A stretch of DNA of 37,719 nucleotides, taken from positions 1 to 37,719 of IMG/VR virus record IMGVR_UViG_3300031787_000364, one strand, 5' to 3'. The position numbers were made by a program, and so were the translations under genes. This document shows positions 12,018 to 20,573 of this stretch, in pieces. How positions within the stretch are numbered: the first letter of the stretch is position 1; every line of letters starts with the position of its first letter. A model generated the notes under the pieces. That model saw only the letters and a program-made list of their open reading frames with translations, was not told the DNA's origin and searched no databases. This DNA is from a virus.

Positions 12018-12787
12018 GCTTCGATTGGTTTGACGTATTTCGGAAGGGACAGGGTCACGATCTCGGACTTGTACCCCGGCATCGACCCGAATGCGCGGCA
12101 GTCCCTGAAGATGTTGATGAGGTTGTCGATGTCTGCGTCGGCAGCAACGAGGGCCTCGGTGTCGATGGTGTACACGCCGGTTGCGTAGGGCGCGGTCTTC
12201 TCGACAGCGATGAACACGAACGGCAGGTCGATGAACCTGCGGTAGAAGGCAGCCTGCCAGTGGTACCGGAAGGATGCGATGGACCGGGCGAACCCGGCGG
12301 GTGAGGCGTCCTGCGTGGTCTTGATGTCGACGATGAACTCGTCGGTGACACCGTCCATGCGGGCCTTGAGGTCGATGCCATCGTTGAGTCGATGGAAGCA
12401 GGAGACCTCGGTGCGGAGCGTCTTGGTGTTCTGCTGCCACCAGAGGTTGGCCTCGACGGACTGAGCGACGCCTTGGATGGAGTTCCACTGTTCCTCGTTG
12501 AGTGGGATGCGACCGCTTTCCTCGATGTCAGCGAAGGCAGCCTTGCCTTCCTTGGTGCGCCGGTCACCGGTGAACTTGGCGTACTGGAGTGCGAACTTCT
12601 GGGGTTCGAGAACGGCCATGTGGACGGCGGTCCCGAAGAGCATGGCCTCGGTGGGAGCCTCCTTGTCGCGGTTCTCGGTCCAGTGCTTGAAGTGCATGGG
12701 CGACTTGGCCAACTGATCGAGACCGGACTTCGAGAGTGCGGAGATCGAGTGGTAGTCGTCGGCGGGAAGGTCGTAGATGATTCTCAC
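12014..12787 (-). CDS. PD-(D/E)XK exonuclease, RecB/ExoVIII-like (257 aa)
   Basis: Conserved elements of the phage recombination exonuclease family are visible: a HSISALSKSGLDQLAKSP start region, the GTAVHMAVLEP motif (G-x-x-H helix), and the catalytic core GIDLKARMDGV followed by FIVDIKTT (the D...D-x-K motif, with the Lys in IKTT). Such enzymes resect double-stranded ends to give ssDNA for the annealing protein. The start is GTG at 12787, overlapping the RecT stop (GTGA). Downstream it is coupled to the SSB-like gene. It forms a classical exonuclease plus annealase pair. Confidence 0.85.
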   Translation of the reverse strand: MRIIYDLPADDYHSISALSKSGLDQLAKSPMHFKHWTENRDKEAPTEAMLFGTAVHMAVLEPQKFALQYAKFTGDRRTKEGKAAFADIEESGRIPLNEEQWNSIQGVAQSVEANLWWQQNTKTLRTEVSCFHRLNDGIDLKARMDGVTDEFIVDIKTTQDASPAGFARSIASFRYHWQAAFYRRFIDLPFVFIAVEKTAPYATGVYTIDTEALVAADADIDNLINIFRDCRAFGSMPGYKSEIVTLSLPKYVKPIEA

Positions 12788-13557
12788 TCGACCACCTCGG
12801 CTTCCTGGGCGACGACCACCTTCGGCAGCTTCGCGAGCAACAGGTCCGGCTTGCTGGCCAACCTGCGGAGCGATTCGTCGGGCAGATCGCGGAACGTCTG
12901 CCCTTCGGTGATGCGCCGGTCAGCGACCAGCAGTGCGTTGATCTCGGCTTCGCGAGACTCGAAGGACTTCTCCAGCTTCGCAATAGCGTCCCAGTCGCGC
13001 ACCATGGGGTGCTGCGGGGCTTTCTCCGGTTGGCTGAAGTCGGACACCTCCTCGGGCGTGTAGACGCCCATGACGACTTCTGGAGCGAGCATCCTTACCG
13101 CTTTCGAGATGCAGCGTGCGCGGAGCATGGCAGCGGGATCCTTGCTCCAGCCGGTGCCGGCCTTGGCGGGCCAGAGACCTGCCTGCTTGGCGTCGTCGAG
13201 CGTGTAGCTGATCTCGACCTCGTTGCCGTCGTACTTCCAAGTGGCGATGGCAGCCTTCGCGTCGAACTGCTTCCAGATCACCTTGCCACCGCGCTGCCGG
13301 TATCCAGCGAGCATGGCGTCGGCTCGCATGGAGATCTGCCCTTGGATGAGGTGATAGGTGCGCTTGATGTCGAACGGCGACTTGCGCTCGGCCAAGCACT
13401 GGAGGGCCAAGATGTGGCCCTGCTCGACCTTGGTGCAGCCGAACATGCCGCTGCTGGCGATCCACTCGCCGAGTTGGGCGGTGGCGGAAACCGGGTCATT
13501 GATCCGGTCGTAGACGTTGACCGGCGGATTGCCGGACGTGGTAGTGAGTTCGTTCAT
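12784..13557 (-). CDS. recT: RecT-family single-strand annealing protein (257 aa)
   Basis: The middle of the protein matches RecT-type annealases: CTKVEQGHILALQCLAERK, YHLIQGQISMRADAMLAGYR, and the conserved RARCISKAVRMLAPEVVMG segment followed by VYTPEEV. RecT proteins anneal complementary ssDNA and promote strand exchange. I start it at ATG 13557, one base after the previous stop, giving MNELTTTSGN; an earlier GTG at 13608 would overlap the tiny HTH gene by about 50 nt. The C-terminal third is helical and variable, as in relatives. The exonuclease follows with a 4-nt overlap. Confidence 0.88.
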   Translation of the reverse strand: MNELTTTSGNPPVNVYDRINDPVSATAQLGEWIASSGMFGCTKVEQGHILALQCLAERKSPFDIKRTYHLIQGQISMRADAMLAGYRQRGGKVIWKQFDAKAAIATWKYDGNEVEISYTLDDAKQAGLWPAKAGTGWSKDPAAMLRARCISKAVRMLAPEVVMGVYTPEEVSDFSQPEKAPQHPMVRDWDAIAKLEKSFESREAEINALLVADRRITEGQTFRDLPDESLRRLASKPDLLLAKLPKVVVAQEAEVVE

Positions 13558-13558
13558 G

Positions 13559-13726
13559 TTACTGATGTTTTGATGCGATGAGTTTTTCCAAGTCGTCTTG
13601 GCGCACACGGATCACCCGTGGGTTGACCTTGACGGCTGGGATCCACCCCCGCCGGACCCATCGCCGCACGGTCTCGGGGCAAACCCCGATGGCCGCAGCG
13701 GCTTCCTGAATACGGAGAAGTTTCAC
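13559..13726 (-). CDS. Tiny HTH protein, excisionase/MerR-like (55 aa)
   Basis: Starting at GTG 13726 the frame reads MKLLRIQEAAAAIGVCPETV then RRWVRRGWIPAVKV and a basic end, the typical HTH_17 pattern: helix, turn (IGV), recognition helix (ETVRRWVRRG), then a wing (IPAVKVNPRVIRV). Such proteins are excisionases or small transcription regulators. No integrase is in the window, so a regulator of the recombination block that it heads is more likely. An in-frame stop upstream leaves GTG as the best start; no clear Shine-Dalgarno is seen. It is easy to miss because of its size and start codon. Confidence 0.7.
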   Translation of the reverse strand: MKLLRIQEAAAAIGVCPETVRRWVRRGWIPAVKVNPRVIRVRQDDLEKLIASKHQ

Positions 13727-13777
13727 GAGGACGAGTGAACATGAGGAGTCACTCGTCGCCTAGTGTTTTCTTGTCCC

Positions 13778-16700
13778 CTATTCTGGGGATGGTTCCTTGA
13801 GGCCGCGGCGTTTTCCGAGTGGCGTGAGCGACTGGCCGGAAGCTCTGAGTTCACGCATGAACTGCATCTTCCCGATGCGAAGTCCGCCTTCGTAGGCTTT
13901 GTCCAGCATGTCGATCTTTCGGTCGTCTCCGCCCTGCTGGTACGCCCCGCTCATGTAGACCCGCTCTGCGAGTGTGCGGCGGTTCTTCCCGACGAGTTCC
14001 GAGAATCGGTCGTACTGCTCCGGGGTCATGTCCTCGTAGGTCACGCCACCGAAAGTCATCTTTGGATTCGGGAGCGAAGGGATCGACTTGTTCTCTGCGG
14101 TCCTGCGCCAGACTTCGTAGATCGAAGTGTTGAGTTGGTCGGGTTCGATGGAGCGGCTCTTCCAGGCATCGAAGAAGTTCCAGAGATACGGGTTCTCGCC
14201 CTTGGGTGTCTGCTCGACGATATCACCCCACAGATCCCTGCGGGCTGGCATCTTGTTGGGATCCTTGGTGCCGGGGATCTTGAGTCCCAGCGCGGCGTAC
14301 CGCTGGTTCATTTCAGCGATTGCATCCTTGATGAACCCTTCTCCGTCGATAGCCGGAACCGTTGGGCGTTGAGCGCGGCGTAGTGCGGCAAACGTGTTGG
14401 GAGCCAGCGGCGATGCGGCGGTGACGGTGAGGCTCTTGAGCCAGCGATCAACAGCATTGCCGGACTCTTCGGACAGCAGCTTGATGAAGTCTCTGGTGCC
14501 CTTCAGGAACTGCTGCTCCATGACGAAGTTGATGCCGCTCAAGACTCCACCCTTCGCTATCGCGAGATAGTCTGGATCTCCTTCCCGGCTTCGTTCTTGG
14601 ATGCGCTTCGCAGAGGACACCATGATGGCCAACGCGCCAGCAGTCCCAAGAGCGGTCAGATCCTTCACTTCGTCACCTGACTTGAACTTGGGATCCTTGC
14701 CGGAAATCAATCGAAGTGAACCGGAGACATTGAAAGTTCCCGGAGGCTGAACTCCACCTGACTTGGCGAGTTCTCGGGCCTTCGAGGTTTCCCCTGGCGT
14801 ATCGAGGTTTGGAGCGATGACACCCTTGTTGGTCAGGTAATCAAAAGCCGCCATCATCATGCCGCCGACAACAAGCCTTGCGACCGCAGTGTTCTGGTCT
14901 CGTGGACTCAGCTTCCTCCAGTTGCGAAGGACTCCCGCAGGAGTGAATGAAAGAGCCTCTCCAGCGACGTTGATCGGAGTCTTCTGGAAGAGCGACAAGA
15001 GCCGGTATGGGATGTACCCGTAAGAGCCGGCCTTATCCCTGATGAAACGGTTTACCCCAGCAACAGCTTCAGTTGCCACGTTCTCCTGCTGGTACACAGA
15101 TCTGGCGGACTCGCGCTCGATGACTCCAAGATCGTCTTCGGTGAACCCCTTGGAACCTCTTGCCGCAGCCTCGTCGGTGATCAGGTAAAGCTCAGGCTTT
15201 CGGATGGCCACCTTCACCTGTGCGTCGTTCAGTCCGCGTTGCTTTCCAAGCTCGGACACAATCCTGGCCCGCTCGGCAGCGCGGAACGGAACATCGGTTG
15301 CTTGGGTCAACCGAAGGATGATGTCCGGCAAGACACCCACAGTTGCCTCGTACAGGTTGCGCGGGATTTGCGCCTTTTCGTAATCGCCAGCGAGCGCATC
15401 AACGATGTTCTTCCAAGCCCTCTGGAAGTTTAGCGGATTGCCAACATCTGTTCCGATTTCATACGGCATCGCCTCGGAACCCTTGAGCAAGATCTTCGCA
15501 GCATTTGGCAGCGAATTGCCGAACGCCTTTACCCGTTCAACGGTTCTGGACTGGATGTTGTATGTGTTGTTCTTGTTGCTGGATCGGACTCCATCCAGCA
15601 GTGAAGAAAGGATATCAGAGCTTTCCCTCAATGGCAGGTTGATCGTGTTGCCGAGGATGTTCCTGACGATGGAAAGCGGACCCATCACGGCACCCTGAAC
15701 GGTTGCAAGGTACAGGTCCGCAGCAGAAGACGGGTTGACCCTTGCGATGGCGCGATTCATCTCCACTTCGGACTCGTTCTTCAGCGCATCCGCAACCTTG
15801 GCCAACCCTTCGGAGATCTTGATGCGAGTCGGATCTCCTGACTCAGCCGCCTCTTTGAGTCTTCGGTCGGCGTTGTTGACGATCTCGGTGGACTTGTTGA
15901 GCCGATCCATCAACCGCGCAATCTCGGTTGCCTGTTCCGGCGTCATGGGCTTCTTGCCGGATTCTGCGAGGGACTGGGTAACGAGGCGAACGAGTCCCTC
16001 TGGGGTGGACGAGTTGAGTAGCTTGAACTGGTTGATGAGTTGGCCCCAGGTCGTTCCGCTCTTCGCCATTGCAAGAGCGGTTTGTGTGGCTCCTCCCATG
16101 TCGCCTGCGGAGATCTGCCGATTGAACTTCTCCATCGACGAAGCGACGCGGGTGTTCGACTTCGCGTTCGCGATGTCGGATTCGATCTGGGCGTCCGTCA
16201 TGGTGGAAGCCTGACGCACCACAGACTCCACGTTCTGCGGCTTGTACTGGGCCTCTGGTGAGACTGCGACGGCTTCCCGGATCACGGGTGGAACTCCGGG
16301 AGCGGCAGCAGTCCTTGCGGCGAACCTGCGAGGCTCCATGCCGGGTTCCGGCTTGATGGTCGAGGGTTTGAGGATCGTGGATCCGAGTTGCCGCGTGAAC
16401 TCGGTCTCGTCGAACTTGTCCTTGAAGTTCTCCTTGGCGTACCGGAGTCCTGCCTCGATGGCGTCGGCCACAGATCCGCCTGCCCTGATCAGGTTCTGCG
16501 CGACAACGATGGCTCCGTTCCAAGCGGTGCCCATGAGTTGCGGGAACGGGTTTGCGCCGAGGCCCGCTTCGACTTTCACGCGAGCAGACTCAAGCGACTC
16601 AGCGATCTCCTTCGCCCTCTTTGAGAACCGCTTCTTGGTGGGCGCAGCCTCTGGTTGCACCGGAGCCTCTGGTGCGGGTTCTGGCTGAACTGGAGGAGCC

Positions 16701-18199
16701 TCTGGTGCGGGTTCTCCTCCACCTTGCAGCGCCCTCTCCTTCGCGAGTTCTGCCGCTTCCCGGATGATGAGGCTTTCGCCAGCAGCTTGGCCGACAGGTT
16801 CGCGGCCAACACCAAGCGACTTCTCGATCATCCGCCTGCTGACGGTCGCCGGATCCAGAACCTCGGTTCCAGATTCAAGCTGCTCTGCGATGCGCGAAGC
16901 GGTCCTCTGACGCATCTGCTGCGCGAGGATGTCGTCGATGGATCTGAGCGGAGTGGATTCCCTCGGTGCTTCAACGACGGGTTCCTCGAAGACAGGCTCC
17001 ACTCGTTGAGCGAGCATTTGCTCTGCTGTCTTGAGAGTAGATGGGGCCTCCTCCGTTGGGATTCTCGAAGGGGTTGTTTCCCGCGGGCCTTCTCCAATCT
17101 GCTCGGGAGTGATGATCTCGCGCTCTTGAGCCTTCAGCTTCTCAATCGCGGGTTGCTCTCCGGTCTGGATCTTCTGCTGCGCTTCCTTGAGCGCCGTGTC
17201 CACAAGCGCCCTGGTTTCCGCCAGCGACTCCTCGAATCGCAACTGCTGGTCGGAGATCGGCGCGGTCTTCTCTTTCGGAAGCGTCGCTTCAAGAGCGTCA
17301 AGCTCGACCCTGGCCCGCTCCAGATTCTCCAACCCTTTCTCGATTCCAACCTTCTTGTCGGCCAGTGCTTCGATGGACTTGATGTACTCGGAGGCTCCCT
17401 TCGATCCGCCCTCTTTGAGTCCGGCTCCAACGAGTGAAGCCATCAGTACCGACACAGCAGCCTCGGTAGCAGCGCGGGTCTTGTCTTCTGGAGTCGAGTC
17501 CTTGTCGAGGAACACGTCGGTTGCTCGGGCTGTAGACTGAGCTACACCGGAGACCGCTTGCGGAGTGAATGCCGCTGCGATTCCTAGTTCTGCACCCCTA
17601 CTCAACCGCGCTGCGTTTGCTGCTGCGGCGACATCCGCTGCCGTTACGGCTTCACCAATGCGGGCCAGTGTTGCTGGAAGCCTCGCGGCTTGGCGACCGG
17701 CACCGAGAGTTCCAAGCGTTGCGACGTTCAGCGGGGTGAGAAGGTCAGCGGCAACTTGGCCAACCACTCCACCGGCAGCCGCCGTCTTCGGACCAACTAC
17801 ACCACCGATTGACTCGCCGATTTGCTTGCCGGTCTCGCGATCTTCAGGCGAAGCGGTAAGCAGCGCCATGAGTCCCTCGCGATCCAAGCGAGAAGCCTCT
17901 GGCAGCATCTGCGGCTTCGGCTCCGGTTCGAGGGCCTGACGAACTGACCGGGTTACGGTCTGGATGTCTGAAACAGAAGGCGCACCTACAAGTGGGGTGG
18001 CCACCCTTGCGAAGGATGGCAACACATCCATTGCGCGTTCAACGAGCGTAGGAGCAGCGCCAATCGTTGGAGCTTCAGGATGCTTGGATCTTCCGATGGC
18101 AGCGAATGCTTTTGAAACGTCATCTTGAGACGGAGGATTCTCTCCCTCCATCTTGATTGCCATCCCGGTTGATTTCTGAGTTACCTTGTAGATTGGCAT
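13778..18199 (-). CDS. Large internal virion (ejection) protein (1473 aa)
   Basis: The start MPIYKVTQKSTGMAIKMEG followed by a PSQDDVSKAF segment is a common opening of large podovirus internal proteins (MPIYxVxxPxGxxxxxEG). Residues 110-270 hold Ala/Gly-rich hydrophobic stretches (GGVVGQVAADLLTPL). Residues 280-520 are charged coiled coil and a Pro/Ala/Glu linker. A block with GTAWNGAIVVAQNLIRAGG and ADAIEAGLRYAKENF appears near 560, which I know from other phage virion proteins. The remainder is mostly helical. No lysozyme or transglycosylase motif is recognisable. It probably leaves the capsid with the DNA and forms part of the conduit through the cell envelope. Last of three adjacent ejection-type genes. 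Confidence 0.7.
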   Translation of the reverse strand: MPIYKVTQKSTGMAIKMEGENPPSQDDVSKAFAAIGRSKHPEAPTIGAAPTLVERAMDVLPSFARVATPLVGAPSVSDIQTVTRSVRQALEPEPKPQMLPEASRLDREGLMALLTASPEDRETGKQIGESIGGVVGPKTAAAGGVVGQVAADLLTPLNVATLGTLGAGRQAARLPATLARIGEAVTAADVAAAANAARLSRGAELGIAAAFTPQAVSGVAQSTARATDVFLDKDSTPEDKTRAATEAAVSVLMASLVGAGLKEGGSKGASEYIKSIEALADKKVGIEKGLENLERARVELDALEATLPKEKTAPISDQQLRFEESLAETRALVDTALKEAQQKIQTGEQPAIEKLKAQEREIITPEQIGEGPRETTPSRIPTEEAPSTLKTAEQMLAQRVEPVFEEPVVEAPRESTPLRSIDDILAQQMRQRTASRIAEQLESGTEVLDPATVSRRMIEKSLGVGREPVGQAAGESLIIREAAELAKERALQGGGEPAPEAPPVQPEPAPEAPVQPEAAPTKKRFSKRAKEIAESLESARVKVEAGLGANPFPQLMGTAWNGAIVVAQNLIRAGGSVADAIEAGLRYAKENFKDKFDETEFTRQLGSTILKPSTIKPEPGMEPRRFAARTAAAPGVPPVIREAVAVSPEAQYKPQNVESVVRQASTMTDAQIESDIANAKSNTRVASSMEKFNRQISAGDMGGATQTALAMAKSGTTWGQLINQFKLLNSSTPEGLVRLVTQSLAESGKKPMTPEQATEIARLMDRLNKSTEIVNNADRRLKEAAESGDPTRIKISEGLAKVADALKNESEVEMNRAIARVNPSSAADLYLATVQGAVMGPLSIVRNILGNTINLPLRESSDILSSLLDGVRSSNKNNTYNIQSRTVERVKAFGNSLPNAAKILLKGSEAMPYEIGTDVGNPLNFQRAWKNIVDALAGDYEKAQIPRNLYEATVGVLPDIILRLTQATDVPFRAAERARIVSELGKQRGLNDAQVKVAIRKPELYLITDEAAARGSKGFTEDDLGVIERESARSVYQQENVATEAVAGVNRFIRDKAGSYGYIPYRLLSLFQKTPINVAGEALSFTPAGVLRNWRKLSPRDQNTAVARLVVGGMMMAAFDYLTNKGVIAPNLDTPGETSKARELAKSGGVQPPGTFNVSGSLRLISGKDPKFKSGDEVKDLTALGTAGALAIMVSSAKRIQERSREGDPDYLAIAKGGVLSGINFVMEQQFLKGTRDFIKLLSEESGNAVDRWLKSLTVTAASPLAPNTFAALRRAQRPTVPAIDGEGFIKDAIAEMNQRYAALGLKIPGTKDPNKMPARRDLWGDIVEQTPKGENPYLWNFFDAWKSRSIEPDQLNTSIYEVWRRTAENKSIPSLPNPKMTFGGVTYEDMTPEQYDRFSELVGKNRRTLAERVYMSGAYQQGGDDRKIDMLDKAYEGGLRIGKMQFMRELRASGQSLTPLGKRRGLKEPSPE

Positions 18200-18217
18200 A
18201 ACATCTACTCAACCCGC

Positions 18218-19027
18218 TTACTGAATTTCCTCAATATCAAACCCTTCAATCGAAATCTTCTTTCGCTTGTTTGGGTCAACTGGCGCAGGTGCAGGCGCAG
18301 GCGCAGGTGCTTTCGATCCCCTGCCAGAAAACACTTTAGAGATGATTTCTTCGCGGCGTTCAGGGGTTACGTTCTTATTGAATTTGATCGCCCGTTTGAT
18401 TTCCCCAGTCAATGAGTCCTCTGATACGGACTCGGAGTACTCATCATTTGATACACTTGGTTCGCTGGCGAGGACTCTTGCGAGCGAGGGAATAGTCTTC
18501 CCCATTTCCATGAGTTGCTCGCGAGTTCCACCGAACGTACCCAAGCCTTCAACATTGACCTGAATATACCCGGACTTCTTCTTCGCGTCCTCTTGGCGTT
18601 GTTCAGACTCGGCTTTTGCCTGAGCGTACATCGACTCAAGCGTGTCGATATCAGGATCCCCAACGGACGTGTTTGGTTGCGCCATCAGGAACCCCTTCAT
18701 CTCGGGAGCCTTCTTCATCCTCTGGCGCTCGTCTGCTTCACGCTGGCGTTTGGCGGTAGCCTCCTCCTGCTGGGCGATGCGCTGGATCTCGTTGGTCAAC
18801 GACTCCTGTCTTCCGCGCTCAATCCGATCAAGCATCCGTTGCTGCTGGAGTTCCTGCATCCGGTTCTGCAACAGGAACTGCCGTGCCGTACTGGCATCCG
18901 CACTCTTCTGCGTCGTACCGGACGCCATCCCGTACAACCCGCCAGTCAGCAGGTTTGCGATCTGCGAAACAGCACCGGGCCGGTATTTCGCGGCCTGCTC
19001 CAAATCCTGAAGGTCTTGTTCAGCCAT
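18218..19027 (-). CDS. Putative internal virion protein with long coiled coil (269 aa)
   Basis: After a short start (MAEQDLQDLEQAAKYRPG) and a small hydrophobic glycine-rich stretch (IANLLTGGLYGMASG), residues 45-110 form a highly charged coiled coil rich in Gln, Arg and Glu (QRMLDRIERGRQESLTNEI). A Pro-Ala repeat linker (APAPAPAPAPV, about 245-255) precedes the basic end KRKKISIEGF. Size, composition and position between two other ejection candidates match a middle ejection protein of podoviruses. No enzymatic motif is seen. Confidence 0.6.
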   Translation of the reverse strand: MAEQDLQDLEQAAKYRPGAVSQIANLLTGGLYGMASGTTQKSADASTARQFLLQNRMQELQQQRMLDRIERGRQESLTNEIQRIAQQEEATAKRQREADERQRMKKAPEMKGFLMAQPNTSVGDPDIDTLESMYAQAKAESEQRQEDAKKKSGYIQVNVEGLGTFGGTREQLMEMGKTIPSLARVLASEPSVSNDEYSESVSEDSLTGEIKRAIKFNKNVTPERREEIISKVFSGRGSKAPAPAPAPAPVDPNKRKKISIEGFDIEEIQ

Positions 19028-19039
19028 GATGTGATCGGG

Positions 19040-20176
19040 TTATGGTTTGAAAGCGGCACGAGTATTGGCAGCGGAACTGGCCAACCCAGAGATTCCACCG
19101 ATAATCCCACCGGCAATCGCCAAAGGATTGCCAGCCTGCGACGCTTGGAACTCACCCTGGGCGTTCGACAACGCGAACTGCGAACCCGCACCAAGAAGCT
19201 GGCCGGGTCCCGCCTGCTGCATCCCCTGCATGTACTGCGGCTGCGCGAACGGCGAGGACCCCTGCTGCAATCCACCCAACTGCGCGGCCTGCGAGACGAT
19301 GGGCGCGAGTCCGAGGGCAGACTGCACGTTGGCGATGTTCTGCTGGCGTCCGGCTTGGCGCTGCTGCTGCGCGGCCATCTGACCGGCGAACGTCTGCTGG
19401 GCTGCCGTGTTGCGCTGGCCAGTAGCCGCCATGATGTTCTGGAAGGACTGCTGCGCGTTGCGGTTCGCCGTGTCCGAGGTCGTCTGACCGGACTGGAGCA
19501 GCCCAAGCGCCTGGGCGCGTCGTTGTGCGTCGGACTGCTGGATGGCCTGCGAAACGCCGAGTGCCTCGCGCAGCGCGGAAGCGTTGCCCAAGATGTTGCC
19601 GGTGGCTGCGCCGCGAGCGCGGAGGGCCTGCTCGGCTGCCCGCTGTAGGCCGGGAGGCAAGTTGCCGGCCTGTGCGAGTTCGCCGCTGATCTGGCGTTCG
19701 AGGTCTGCCCGCATCGACGCCGACATGCCGGTGTCGCGCATCTCCTGCGGAGTGGCCACCCGCTCGTACTCAGGTCCGGCGGGTGATCCCTCCTCGACGT
19801 TGCGGGCACCGGAGCGCAGGTCCGACAGGAACTGGTCGTACAGCTTGTACCGCTCGGGATCCGCGGTCTCAAGTTCCCGGCGACGTTGCTCGGCGAACTG
19901 GGTGCCGTACTCCTTTGACAGGTCGAGTTGGGCCTTGGTGAGTTCCGGTGCCAGCTTGGCCATCTCCCTCGCGGTCTCGCGGGTGAGGTCGATGTCCGAC
20001 ATGCCGGTGAAGTCGTAGGACCTCGTTTGGCCTGTGGCAGGATCAACGTAGGTGCCTTTGCGACCCAAGCGTGAGGCGGCTTCCATCTGGCGAAGCAGCG
20101 GGAACGTCTCGGTTTGAGCGTACACCGCTTCTCGGTTTGCCGCCGCCATGTCAGGTGCTTTGTAACTTCCGCCCAT
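19040..20176 (-). CDS. Putative internal virion protein, Ala/Gln-rich (378 aa)
   Basis: I start at ATG 20176 (MGGSYKAPDMAAANREAV); a second ATG at 20149 is possible, and upstream the frame merely overlaps the previous gene. Residues 120-300 are rich in Ala, Gln, Arg and Asn (QNIMAATGQRNTAAQQTF, AAQQQRQAGRQQNIANV), and the end has a glycine-zipper-like hydrophobic stretch (IAGGIIGGISGLASSA) able to enter membranes. This composition is typical of podoviral ejection proteins. It overlaps the preceding gene by 26 nt and is followed by two further ejection-type genes. Confidence 0.6.
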   Translation of the reverse strand: MGGSYKAPDMAAANREAVYAQTETFPLLRQMEAASRLGRKGTYVDPATGQTRSYDFTGMSDIDLTRETAREMAKLAPELTKAQLDLSKEYGTQFAEQRRRELETADPERYKLYDQFLSDLRSGARNVEEGSPAGPEYERVATPQEMRDTGMSASMRADLERQISGELAQAGNLPPGLQRAAEQALRARGAATGNILGNASALREALGVSQAIQQSDAQRRAQALGLLQSGQTTSDTANRNAQQSFQNIMAATGQRNTAAQQTFAGQMAAQQQRQAGRQQNIANVQSALGLAPIVSQAAQLGGLQQGSSPFAQPQYMQGMQQAGPGQLLGAGSQFALSNAQGEFQASQAGNPLAIAGGIIGGISGLASSAANTRAAFKP

Positions 20177-20573
20177 ATGTAATCCTGTTGTTGGAGAGCA
20201 GGGTGCAGTAACGGTTGAAATCGAACAAGCGGACCTTACCCGTGGCGAGATTGCGTCCGCCGATCTTGGTGACGCACGGCTTGCACCGGCCAACGAGCGC
20301 GGCCATGAGCGAGGCGACGGCTTGCTCCTTGTTGGCCACGACGATCTCGACCCAGGCGATGGTGCCGTTGGGTTCGTTGATCCTCCAGTCGCTGGACTGC
20401 GAGAGGTCGTTGATGAACCGCACTGCGCCGACGCCGCAGCATTCGCCGCTTTCGTCAGCGATGAACCCGATGCGTCCGTGGAAGTAGCTGATCCACGCGA
20501 GGATCTGGTCGTCTGACCAGTTGCGGCAGGTGTCCCACTTTTCCCGGAGCAGCCTGATCGCGCCGTCTGTCAT
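20151..20573 (-). CDS. Phage protein resembling an acetyltransferase-like fold (140 aa)
   Basis: The start ATG 20573 overlaps the stop of the tail stabilisation gene (ATGA). The body has FHGRIGFIADESGECCGVGAVRFI, then AWVEIVVANKEQAVASLMAAL and a C-terminal beta part (ATGKVRLFDFNRYC). The order, a strand with G-x-x-x-x-R, then WVEIVVA and a helix, recalls compact GNAT-like phage proteins that sit next to tail genes, but no clear acetyl-CoA loop is present, so I leave the function open. Several Cys (EC C, GRCKPC) could bind metal. Confidence 0.5.
   Translation of the reverse strand: MTDGAIRLLREKWDTCRNWSDDQILAWISYFHGRIGFIADESGECCGVGAVRFINDLSQSSDWRINEPNGTIAWVEIVVANKEQAVASLMAALVGRCKPCVTKIGGRNLATGKVRLFDFNRYCTLLSNNRITYGRKLQST

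Noticed and set aside
18515-19648. Open frame antisense to ejection-type genes (377 aa)
   Set aside because: Leu/Arg-rich shadow of Gln/Ala-rich coding sequence; no support.
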